In this document: positions 33,091 to 39,796 of the stretch, piece by piece
Layout: each line of letters starts with the position of its first letter
Numbering within the stretch: the first letter of the stretch is position 1
Source: an uncultured Amaricoccus sp.
GTDB lineage: Bacteria > Pseudomonadota > Alphaproteobacteria > Rhodobacterales > Rhodobacteraceae
DNA: 47,853 nucleotides
Assembly: GCF_937891315.1 (NCBI RefSeq)
Contig: NZ_CALAGI010000043.1
Coordinates: 1-47,853 of the forward strand
Direction of reading: 5' to 3'
Notes under the pieces: model-generated
What the model was told of the DNA's origin: nothing
The model's database searches: none
Seen by the model: only the letters and a program-made list of their open reading frames with translations
Program-made: the position numbers and the translations under genes

Positions 33091-33177
33091 CGATATGGAC
33101 GGCGGAGGGTTGCCGGACCCGGGCACGCGACGAGGCCGGCCGACGACGGGACGGACTGGAATGGATTTGGCGTTGGA

Positions 33178-34821
33178 TCATTTCGGCAGGCCGGCGGCGG
33201 CGAGGGCGGCGGTCTCGCCGTCGAGGATGGCCGGATCGCTGTAGAAGGACCCCTCGCGCCAGAGCGTCTGGGTGAAGTCGGGGTCGATGGCGAGCGCCTC
33301 GCGGACCCGCGCGCGGGCCTTCTCCAGGTTGCCCAGCTGGACCTGGGCGATCGCGGCGCTGAGGCGCATATACGGCCACAGGTCGTCCAGTTGCGCGAAC
33401 TCCGCGATCGCCTCCTCCGACTTTCCCATCAGGCGGTGGAGGTTGGCGCGATTGGCCAGATTGTTGTCCCATCGCGATGGATCGCGCGCCAGCGCAAGAT
33501 CGAGCCATTGGAGCGCCGTGTCATAGTCGCCGTCGGCGAGCAGGACGTCGGTCAGCGAATTGAGCACCCTGGCGTCGTAAGGCGCCATGGCGACCGTGTC
33601 ATGCGCCGCCTGAACCGCGCCGGAGAAGTCGCCGCGCTGCATCCGGACATAGGCGCTCAGCCAGAGCGCGGAGCGCCGAGCCTCCGGGGAAAGATCGGGC
33701 CTGGCGAGGACTTCGCTCGCCGCGTCGCCGGCGGCGGCGAAGTCGGCGGCCATGTCGTCGCTCCAGAACTGCCAGGCGGATGTCCAGTGATACCAGCCGA
33801 GCTTGGCGCGGATCAGGGCGGAGTCCGGATATTTCCGGAGCCCCTCTTCCCAGATGCGCGCGGCGTGATCGAGCTGCTCCTTGTCCTCGGCGTCGATATA
33901 AATCGCGAGGCCGCGCAGCATGTAGTCGTATTCACCGAGGTCGAGCGTGTCCTTGCCCCAGGCCGCGCGGTATTGCGCGCGCTTCAGCTGGCCGCGCTCG
34001 CCGGTGAGGGAGGCGAGGATCTGGCCGGTGACCTCGTCCTGCAAAGCGGCGGGGTCGGTTCCGGCGCGATCGTAGCGCTCGGCCCAGACATGCTCGCCGG
34101 TCTTCGCGTCGTCCAGCTGGGCGATGATGCGCAGACGGTCGCCTTCGCGCCGGACGCTGCCCTCGAGCACATATCCGACGCCGAGCTCGGCGCCGATCCG
34201 GCGCACATCGACGGGCTGATCGGCGTAGGCGAAGGAGGAGTTGCGCGCGATGACCAGCACGTCGGGTGAACGGGCCAGCATGGCGATGATGTCCTCGGCG
34301 ACGCCATCGCCGAGATAGGCGAGGTCGCCGCCGGCGCTCATGTCGTCGAAGGGGAGCACGGCGATCGATGCCGGTTGCGCCGGCGCGGGATTTCCGGGAT
34401 TTCCCCGAGTCCAGATCGCCCCCGCCAGTGCGATCGCCAGCGCGGCGACGACCGCCACGATGCCCGGACGGACCAGTCCGCGGACGGCGGGGCGGGGCGA
34501 TGGCGCCTCATTCTCCGGCGGCGGATCGAGGCGGTAGCCGCGCCGGGGCACGGTCTTGAGCAGGGTCTGGTTCTCGTCACGCAGCACGCGCCGAATGTCA
34601 CGCACGCATTGCACCAGGCTGTCATCGGTGACCGCCGCGCCGTTCCAGACGGCGACCGAAAGCTCTTCCTTGCCCACCACCGCGCCGGGACGCTCGGCGA
34701 GGTAGCGCAGCACGGCGAAGGACTGGGCGCGAAGCGGGATTTCCAGGCCGACGCGATCGGTCAGCCGGCCGGCGACGAAATCAACCCGCACTCCGTTCGC
34801 GGTGAAATCATGCGCGATCAT
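33178..34821 (-). CDS. winged-helix (OmpR/CadC-type) regulator with TolB-like and TPR regions
   Basis: 547 residues. Residues 1-100 form an OmpR-type winged helix (LRYLAERPGAVVGKEELSVA, DSLVQCVRDIRRVLRDENQT, TVPRRGYRL). One membrane helix follows near residue 115 (GIVAVVAALAIALAGAIW), then a domain with SIAVLPFDDMSAGGDLAYLG as in adenylate-cyclase-like TolB regions, and several TPR-like helical repeats. This is the membrane-bound CadC-like arrangement: a cytoplasmic DNA-binding domain and a periplasmic sensor. The target and signal are unknown. It is transcribed away from the 282-base gap before the small Cys protein gene. Confidence 0.87.
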   Translation of the reverse strand: MIAHDFTANGVRVDFVAGRLTDRVGLEIPLRAQSFAVLRYLAERPGAVVGKEELSVAVWNGAAVTDDSLVQCVRDIRRVLRDENQTLLKTVPRRGYRLDPPPENEAPSPRPAVRGLVRPGIVAVVAALAIALAGAIWTRGNPGNPAPAQPASIAVLPFDDMSAGGDLAYLGDGVAEDIIAMLARSPDVLVIARNSSFAYADQPVDVRRIGAELGVGYVLEGSVRREGDRLRIIAQLDDAKTGEHVWAERYDRAGTDPAALQDEVTGQILASLTGERGQLKRAQYRAAWGKDTLDLGEYDYMLRGLAIYIDAEDKEQLDHAARIWEEGLRKYPDSALIRAKLGWYHWTSAWQFWSDDMAADFAAAGDAASEVLARPDLSPEARRSALWLSAYVRMQRGDFSGAVQAAHDTVAMAPYDARVLNSLTDVLLADGDYDTALQWLDLALARDPSRWDNNLANRANLHRLMGKSEEAIAEFAQLDDLWPYMRLSAAIAQVQLGNLEKARARVREALAIDPDFTQTLWREGSFYSDPAILDGETAALAAAGLPK

Positions 34822-34986
34822 GGCCGGCCGGGGTGGCCGATGACTGGGTCGCTGGATTGGATCCGGCCGCCGTCCACCATGAGTGATCCCATCAGAATAC
34901 CGGGACAGAGCGCGTTCTAATGGAAAAGACTACCGCGATTTTCGGGTCCGGAACAGCGGGATCGCGGTTTTCGTCCAAATTTCGTC

Positions 34987-35102
34987 GCCTGAAATCCGGG
35001 TTTCAGGACTTCGGATGGGCCTACGACTAAGGTCGGAAGGCTCACGGCCATTTGATCCCGAATCCAGAGCCCGAATCCAGAGCCCGAATCCAGAGAGCGA
35101 AT
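34987..35102 (+). repeat. hairpin and three 13-bp tandem repeats before the small Cys protein
   Basis: A 7 bp stem CCTGAAA/TTTCAGG lies at about 34988-35007. Three exact head-to-tail copies of CCCGAATCCAGAG fill 35057-35095, with a partial fourth running to the ATG at 35104. The repeat unit provides the only purine-rich sequence (AGAG) near the start codon. The preceding 34822-34986 shows nothing clear. Confidence 0.7.
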
Positions 35103-35103
35103 C

Positions 35104-35322
35104 ATGATGATCGAGCTTGTCATCGCCGCCTGTCTCGGCACGTCCGATTGCCGGGACTTTCGCCTGCTCTACAGCGTCTACGATGTGTCGCTGATGACCT
35201 GCATGGTCGCGGGCCAACCCGAGGTCGCGCGCTGGTCGGGCGAACATCCGGGCTGGGAAATCCGCCGCTGGCACTGCGGTCTGACAGATATTCGCGGGGA
35301 TACTCGCGAGGCCGAACTCTGA
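35104..35322 (+). CDS. small conserved hypothetical protein with three Cys
   Basis: 72 residues. Cys occurs in SDCRDF, LMTCMVAG and RRWHCGL, and the segment AGQPEVARWSGEHPGWEIRR reads like a folded small domain. A hydrophobic N-terminus (MIELVIAACLGTSD) could be a signal peptide with cleavage near residue 12-16. Similar short Cys proteins occur in other alphaproteobacteria, but I know of no assigned function. The ATG lies immediately after tandem 13-bp repeats and has a poor Shine-Dalgarno sequence. Confidence 0.65.
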   Translation: MMIELVIAACLGTSDCRDFRLLYSVYDVSLMTCMVAGQPEVARWSGEHPGWEIRRWHCGLTDIRGDTREAEL

Positions 35323-35366
35323 CGCGAAAGCCGTTCCGGCGGGACCGGGCCCTCCGCTCCAGCCTG

Positions 35367-35420
35367 TTGATTTGTCGCGCTATCCTGGCCACCAGACGAT
35401 CCCGTCTGGTGGGATATTGC
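35367..35420 (+). repeat. nested palindromic element, copy 1
   Basis: The core is a perfect 10 bp stem CCACCAGACG/CGTCTGGTGG (35389-35398, 35403-35412) with loop ATCC. The left flank TTGATTTG and right flank GGATATTGC match copies 2 and 3. It lies between the convergent Cys-protein and DUF1150 genes. Confidence 0.8.
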
Positions 35421-35445
35421 CCTGGCCGCGGCCCCGCGAGGCCGG

Positions 35446-35676
35446 TCAGTGCACGCTGACCGGCGAGTATTCGTTCTGCCGGGCGACGACGAAGGCCCGG
35501 TCGCGGTCGGCCACCAGCGCCAGCACTTCGCCGCTCGGCGCGTGGATCGCATAGAGATGATCCATGCCGGCCGCCTGGGCCTGGATGGCCTCGGGCAGGT
35601 CCGTGAGCTTTACCGAGCGGACATAGACGATCCGGTTCGGCGTCTCGTCGGCGGCAAGGGAAGGAAAATCGGTCAT
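35446..35676 (-). CDS. DUF1150 domain protein
   Basis: 76 residues with the family pattern NRIVYVRSVKLTDLPEAIQA, LYAIHAPSGEVLALVADRD and FVVARQNEYSPVSVH. DUF1150 proteins are small, alphaproteobacterial and almost always beside a small heat-shock protein gene, as here; the function is unknown. It follows hsp20 by 15 bases on the same strand and is probably transcribed from the heat-shock promoter upstream of hsp20. The ribosome site AGGAGG lies directly before the ATG. Confidence 0.9.
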   Translation of the reverse strand: MTDFPSLAADETPNRIVYVRSVKLTDLPEAIQAQAAGMDHLYAIHAPSGEVLALVADRDRAFVVARQNEYSPVSVH

Positions 35677-35691
35677 TTCTGCCTCCTGAAT

Positions 35692-36111
35692 TCAGCGTTT
35701 CTTGCCATTGATGGCGATGGCGCGGACGGTTACCTCCGGCTCGGCCCGCGCCAGGTCGACATGCAGCAGCCCGTTCTCGAGCGCGGCGCCGGTCACCTCG
35801 ACGCCATCGGCCAGCACGAATCCGCGCTGGAACTGGCGCGCGGCGATCCCGCGATGCAGGAATACCCGGTTCTCGCCGTCCTCGGTCTGCTGGCCGCGGA
35901 TCACCAGCTGGTTGTTCTCGAGGGTGATCGCCAGCTCTGACTCGGCGAAACCCGCCACCGCGAGAGTGACGCGATAGGCGGCCGCGCCTCGCTGCTCGAT
36001 ATTGTAGGGCGGATAGCCGTCGTTGCCAGCCTTGGCGGTGCGCTCCACCAGCCGGTCAAGCTGCTCGAAGCCGAGCAGATACGGGTGGGAGGCGAATGTG
36101 ACCTTTGTCAT
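35692..36111 (-). CDS. Hsp20/alpha-crystallin small heat-shock protein
   Basis: 139 residues of the IbpA-like class. The alpha-crystallin domain spans about residues 30-130, with YNIEQRGAAAYRVTLAVAGF at its start and the conserved ALENGLLHVDL block near the end. It binds unfolding proteins without ATP. ATG 36111 is preferred; an in-frame TTG at 36120 is an alternative. A sigma-32 type promoter lies about 65 bases upstream. DUF1150 follows in the same unit. Confidence 0.92.
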   Translation of the reverse strand: MTKVTFASHPYLLGFEQLDRLVERTAKAGNDGYPPYNIEQRGAAAYRVTLAVAGFAESELAITLENNQLVIRGQQTEDGENRVFLHRGIAARQFQRGFVLADGVEVTGAALENGLLHVDLARAEPEVTVRAIAINGKKR

Positions 36112-36178
36112 CCTGTGCAAGTCCTCGCGAAAAGCGACTTAGCGCGACGTCCCGTTCCGGCGGCGCCGCTCCCGGAAT

Positions 36179-36207
36179 AGATTGGGGTCGAAAGCGCGAA
36201 AAACAAG
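36179..36207 (-). promoter_or_regulatory. RpoH (sigma-32) type promoter of hsp20-DUF1150
   Basis: On the minus strand CTTGTTT (36201-36207) is followed after 13 bases by CCCCAATCT (36179-36187), close to the sigma-32 pattern CTTGAAA-N11-16-CCCCATNT. It lies about 65 bases before the hsp20 start. Confidence 0.65.
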
Positions 36208-36265
36208 GGATCCGGGCCGGTTCGGGGGGCTAGGCGGGGCTCGGGACGGGCGCTATACCCGTGCG

Positions 36266-36484
36266 ATGACCAAGCCACCGACCATGTCGCGCGAGGAGAT
36301 GCTCCGCGTTACGCTGGAGCTGCTTCTGCGCGAGCATCGCGATCTCGACGACGCCATCGCGGCGCTTGACCAGGCGGGCCGGGCGGATCCGCTGACCGTG
36401 CGTCGGCTGAAGAAGCGCAAGCTGATGCTGAAGGACCAGATCGCGCGGATCGCGGACGAGATCACGCCGGACATCATCGCATGA
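36266..36484 (+). CDS. YdcH/DUF465 family protein
   Basis: 72 residues, helical and charged. REHRDLDDAIAALDQAGRAD followed by LTVRRLKKRKLMLKDQIARI is the DUF465 pattern (coiled-coil hairpin). The function is unknown. ATG 36266 is chosen because the family begins a few residues later; the upstream frame is not conserved-looking. The stop overlaps the purE ATG (ATGA at 36481-36484), so it is translated together with purEK. Confidence 0.85.
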   Translation: MTKPPTMSREEMLRVTLELLLREHRDLDDAIAALDQAGRADPLTVRRLKKRKLMLKDQIARIADEITPDIIA

Positions 36485-36966
36485 GCGCGCTGGTCGGGAT
36501 CGTGATGGGCAGCCAGTCGGACTGGGAGACGATGCGCGGCGCGGCCGAATTGCTCGGGGCGCTGGGCGTGCCGCACGAGGCGCGGATTGTCTCGGCGCAC
36601 CGGACACCGGACCGGCTGTTTTCCTATGCCGAAGCCGCGGCCGGGCGGGGGATCAGGGTGGTGATCGCCGGCGCGGGCGGCGCCGCGCATCTGCCGGGGA
36701 TGCTGGCGGCCAAGACCTGGCTGCCGGTGCTCGGCGTGCCGGTGCGGTCGCAGGCATTGTCGGGGATGGATTCGCTGCTGTCGATCGTGCAGATGCCGAA
36801 AGGCGTGCCGGTCGGGACGCTCGCCATCGGCGCGGCGGGCGCGGTGAACGCCGGGCTGCTCGCCGCGGCGATCCTGGCGCTGACCGACGCGGATCTCGCC
36901 GCGCGGCTCGGGGCGTGGCGGGCGGCGCAGACCGAGGCGGTGGCCGAGGTGCCGGATGGCGCCTGA
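36481..36966 (+). CDS. purE: N5-carboxyaminoimidazole ribonucleotide mutase
   Basis: 161 residues, class I PurE. The active-site signatures VGIVMGSQSDWETM and ARIVSAHRTPDRLFSYAEAA with the catalytic His are complete, followed by AGAGGAAHLPGMLAAKTWLP. It converts N5-CAIR to CAIR in purine synthesis. The end overlaps the purK start by 11 bases. Confidence 0.96.
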   Translation: MSALVGIVMGSQSDWETMRGAAELLGALGVPHEARIVSAHRTPDRLFSYAEAAAGRGIRVVIAGAGGAAHLPGMLAAKTWLPVLGVPVRSQALSGMDSLLSIVQMPKGVPVGTLAIGAAGAVNAGLLAAAILALTDADLAARLGAWRAAQTEAVAEVPDGA

Positions 36967-38032
36967 GGTCGGGGCACCCAAGCCGGGCGCGGTCATCGGC
37001 ATTCTCGGCGGTGGACAGCTCGGGCGGATGCTGGCGCTCGCCGCGGCCCGGCTCGGGGCGCGCTGCCACGTGTTCGAGCCGGCCGCGGACCCTTGCGCCG
37101 GGCCGGTGGTCGAGGCGGTGGTACGCGCCGGTTATGACGATGTCGCGGCGCTGCGGACCTTCGCGGCCGGGGTCGATGTGGTGACCTACGAGTTCGAGAA
37201 TGTGGCACTCGCGGCGGTGGATGTGATCGCGGATCTGGTACCGATCCGGCCCGGGCGGCGGGCGCTGGAGGTGGCGCGGGACCGGATCGCCGAGAAGGAT
37301 TTCCTGAGCGGGATCGGGCTCGCGGTCGCGCCGTACGCGGCGGTGAACGGACTTGGCGATCTCGGGGCGGCGCTCACCCGGATCGGTGCGCCGGCGATCC
37401 TGAAGACGCGGCGCCTGGGGTATGACGGCAAGGGTCAGGCACGGATCGCCGACCCCGCGGACGCGGCGACGGCCTGGGAGGCGGTCGGCGCGGCGCCCTC
37501 GGTGCTGGAGGGTTTCGTCGCCTTCGAGCGCGAGATCTCGGTGATCGCGGCGCGGGGGATCGATGGCGCGGTCGTGGCCTTCGATCCGGGCGAGAATGTG
37601 CATCGGGCGGGGATTCTCCACACCACGACGGTACCGGCCCGGATCGGGGCCGGCACGGCGCAGGACGCGGTGCTGATCGCCGGGCGGATCCTGAACGCGC
37701 TCGACTATGTCGGGGTGATCGGGGTCGAGCTCTTCGTGACGGCGGGGGGCGGGCTCGTCGTCAACGAGATCGCGCCCCGGGTGCATAATTCCGGCCACTG
37801 GACACAGGACGGCTGTCTGATCGACCAGTTCGAGCAGCATGTCCGGGCGATCCTCGGCTGGCCGCTCGGTGACGGGGCGCGCCATTCGGACGCGGTGATG
37901 ACGAACCTGCTGGGCGACGAGGTACTCGCGGCGCCGTCGCTCACCGGCGCGGCCCTGCATCTCTACGGCAAGGCCGAGGCGCGGCCGGGCCGCAAGATGG
38001 GGCATGTGACGCGGATCAGCGCGCGGACCTGA
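36956..38032 (+). CDS. purK: 5-(carboxyamino)imidazole ribonucleotide synthase
   Basis: 358 residues, ATP-grasp enzyme. The N-terminal ILGGGQLGRMLALAAARLGA, central PAILKTRRLGYDGKGQARI and the C-terminal VNEIAPRVHNSGHWTQDGC blocks are typical of PurK. It makes N5-CAIR from AIR, bicarbonate and ATP, supplying PurE. ATG 36956 overlaps purE. The downstream gap contains palindromic repeat copy 2. Confidence 0.96.
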   Translation: MAPEVGAPKPGAVIGILGGGQLGRMLALAAARLGARCHVFEPAADPCAGPVVEAVVRAGYDDVAALRTFAAGVDVVTYEFENVALAAVDVIADLVPIRPGRRALEVARDRIAEKDFLSGIGLAVAPYAAVNGLGDLGAALTRIGAPAILKTRRLGYDGKGQARIADPADAATAWEAVGAAPSVLEGFVAFEREISVIAARGIDGAVVAFDPGENVHRAGILHTTTVPARIGAGTAQDAVLIAGRILNALDYVGVIGVELFVTAGGGLVVNEIAPRVHNSGHWTQDGCLIDQFEQHVRAILGWPLGDGARHSDAVMTNLLGDEVLAAPSLTGAALHLYGKAEARPGRKMGHVTRISART

Positions 38033-38056
38033 CCGCGGGCGGGTGACCGGTCGCAC

Positions 38057-38163
38057 CTAGAGCGGGGTCTGATCCGGCAGAGCCGGCTCGTCTGCTCTAG
38101 AGTCTTGATTTGGCGCAATATCTTAGCCACCAGACGATTCCGTCTGGTTGGATATTGCTCTAG
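38057..38163 (+). repeat. nested palindromic element, copy 2, with CTAGAGC/GCTCTAG edges
   Basis: The outer stem is GCAATATC (38115-38122) with GATATTGC (38151-38158). The inner stem is CCAGACG (38130-38136) with CGTCTGG (38141-38147), loop ATTC. CTAGAGC at 38057 and GCTCTAG at 38094 and 38157 bracket a larger unit. The final CTA supplies the stop codon of the minus-strand DUF2853-like gene. Confidence 0.8.
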
Positions 38164-38348
38164 GCGCAGGCGGATTCCTTGCCGAAATGGCGGGTCAGCG
38201 GATGGCAGACCACGGCACGGTGCTTGCTCCGGTTCGCGTGGCCGCGGGCGATCGCCACCTTGGTCAGCGGCGCCATGTCCGGCTCCACGCCGCGTTTTTC
38301 CCTGAGATCGGCGGCCTGGACCGCGATCAGGTCATCCTTCTTGCCCGT
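38160..38348 (-). CDS. DUF2853-like small protein with ACG in the start position
   Basis: The frame reads (T)GKKDDLIAVQAADLREKRG then VEPDMAPLTKVAIARG, close to the N-terminal half of DUF2853 proteins, which normally begin Met-Gly-Lys. Here the Met codon is ACG (38346-38348), placed 6 bases after an excellent AGGAGGG ribosome site; no ATG, GTG or TTG is available nearby. The C-terminal half (HRAVVCHPLTRHFGKESACA) differs from the family as I know it, and the stop lies in the edge of the palindromic repeat. It is either a gene with a rare ACG start or a recently decayed gene. The function of the family is unknown. Confidence 0.55.
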   Translation of the reverse strand, partial: TGKKDDLIAVQAADLREKRGVEPDMAPLTKVAIARGHANRSKHRAVVCHPLTRHFGKESACA

Positions 38349-38459
38349 GTCGTTCCCTCCTGCGCGTGTTCGAAGCGCGGCGCGGGGCGAAACTGCTCCG
38401 CGGTGGCGGGGGGCGCCAGCGGCTTGCCAGGGGCGGCGTTCGCGGGCAATAGACCGGCC

Positions 38460-39650
38460 ATGACGCCCGGCGCCCGCCTTTCCGCCGCCATCGAGCTGCT
38501 CGACGCCGTGATCGCCGGCGAGCCCGCCGAGCGGGCGCTGACCCGCTGGGCGCGGGCAAGCCGCTTCGCCGGATCGAAGGACCGGGCGGCGGTGCGCGAT
38601 CTGGTGTTCGATGCCTTGCGCCGGCGCCGGTCGCTCGGCTGGCTCGGCGGCGGCGATACCGGGCGGGCGCTGGTCCTGGCGCTGGCGGCGCGGGACGGGA
38701 CCGAGGATCTGTTCACCGGCGCGGGCTACGATCCGGCGCCGCCGACTCCGGTGGAACGGGAAAGCCTGGCGCGCGATCTCGCCGCGGCGCCGGAGGGCAT
38801 CCGGCTCGACTTTCCCGATTTCCTCGGGCCGGATTTGCACGCGGCGCTGGGCGAGGATTTCGAAGTGGTGCTCGGCGCCATGCGGACGCGGGCGCCGGTC
38901 GATCTGCGGGTCAATACGCTGAAGACCAACGCCGACGCGGCGACCGTGGTGCTGGCGCGGGACGGGGTGCGGGTCGCGTCGCAGCCGCTCGCCGGACATG
39001 CCTTGCGGGTGCTGGAGAATCCGCGGCTGGTCGCGGCGAGCCGGGCCTACAGTCAGGGCATGGTCGAGTTGCAGGACGTCTCGAGCCAGTATGTCGCCGA
39101 GAGCGCCGGGGCGCGGCCGGGGATGACCGTGCTCGACTTCTGCGCGGGGGGCGGCGGCAAGACGCTGGCGCTCGCCGCCGCCATGCAGGGACGGGGGCGG
39201 CTGATGGCCTGGGACGCCAATCCCCGGCGCATGGCGGACTTGCCGGAGCGCGCCCGCCGCGCCGGGGCCGAGGCGCGGGTGCTGAGCGATGACGAGCGTG
39301 AGCGGCTGGGCGCGGTCTGCGATCTGGTGCTGGTCGACGCGCCCTGTTCCGGCACCGGCGCCTGGCGCCGCAAGCCGGAGGGCAAGTGGCGGCTGACGCC
39401 CGAGGAACTCGCCGGCTACCCGCCGCTGCAGGATGCGATCCTCGATACGGCGGCGGCGCATGTCCGGCCCGGCGGCCTGCTGGTCTATGCCACCTGCTCG
39501 CTGCTCAGGTCCGAGAACGAGGAGCGCGCGGCCGCCTTCGCCGCGCGGCATCCGGACTGGGCGCCGGACGGTGCGCGGCGGCTGAGCCCGATCGACGGCG
39601 GCGACGGCTTCTTCATGGCGCGGTTCCGCGCGCCGAAGCCGAGGAAGTAG
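38460..39650 (+). CDS. RsmB-like 16S rRNA (cytosine-C5) methyltransferase
   Basis: 396 residues of the Sun/NOL1/NOP2 family. An N-terminal NusB-like helical region (about 1-90) is followed by the SAM domain: GMTVLDFCAGGGGKTLALAA near residue 220. The two catalytic Cys are in LVDAPCSGTGAWRRKP and VYATCSLLRSENEE. The family methylates C5 of a cytosine in 16S rRNA, m5C967 for RsmB in E. coli. ATG 38460 is used; the longer frame upstream overlaps the DUF2853-like gene. The target base is assigned by homology only. Confidence 0.87.
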   Translation: MTPGARLSAAIELLDAVIAGEPAERALTRWARASRFAGSKDRAAVRDLVFDALRRRRSLGWLGGGDTGRALVLALAARDGTEDLFTGAGYDPAPPTPVERESLARDLAAAPEGIRLDFPDFLGPDLHAALGEDFEVVLGAMRTRAPVDLRVNTLKTNADAATVVLARDGVRVASQPLAGHALRVLENPRLVAASRAYSQGMVELQDVSSQYVAESAGARPGMTVLDFCAGGGGKTLALAAAMQGRGRLMAWDANPRRMADLPERARRAGAEARVLSDDERERLGAVCDLVLVDAPCSGTGAWRRKPEGKWRLTPEELAGYPPLQDAILDTAAAHVRPGGLLVYATCSLLRSENEERAAAFAARHPDWAPDGARRLSPIDGGDGFFMARFRAPKPRK

Positions 39651-39714
39651 CGCAGGGCAGGCCCCGGCGCCGACCGAAGTCGCGCCGGGCCCCGTGACTA
39701 GCGTATCGCGCGAA

Positions 39715-39730
39715 TTCAGATCGCGTTAAC
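39715..39730 (+). promoter_or_regulatory. near-CtrA box upstream of cckA
   Basis: TTCA-N7-TTAAC at 39715-39730 differs by one base from the CtrA site TTAA-N7-TTAA, 67 bases before the cckA start. CckA phosphorylates the CtrA pathway, so feedback would make sense, but a single imperfect site is weak evidence. Confidence 0.35.
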
Positions 39731-39796
39731 AAAACCTGTGGTTGAAATGCCGGACTTGCGCTATGTTGCCGCGCGCAATGTTCCGAAAGGCGGAAG

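Larger units (their letters stand above)
32844..33177. other. 334-base gap between convergent dehydrogenase and regulator genes
   Basis: No gene recognised. It holds three consecutive short hairpins at 32899-32971 and copy B of the ~130 bp repeat (both listed separately). The remaining sequence up to 33177 has no visible feature. Confidence 0.6.

Noticed and set aside
38148..38459. Plus-strand extension of rsmB starting MDIALGAGGFLAEM
   Set aside because: It lies opposite the DUF2853-like frame and has no methyltransferase features; the family start fits ATG 38460.
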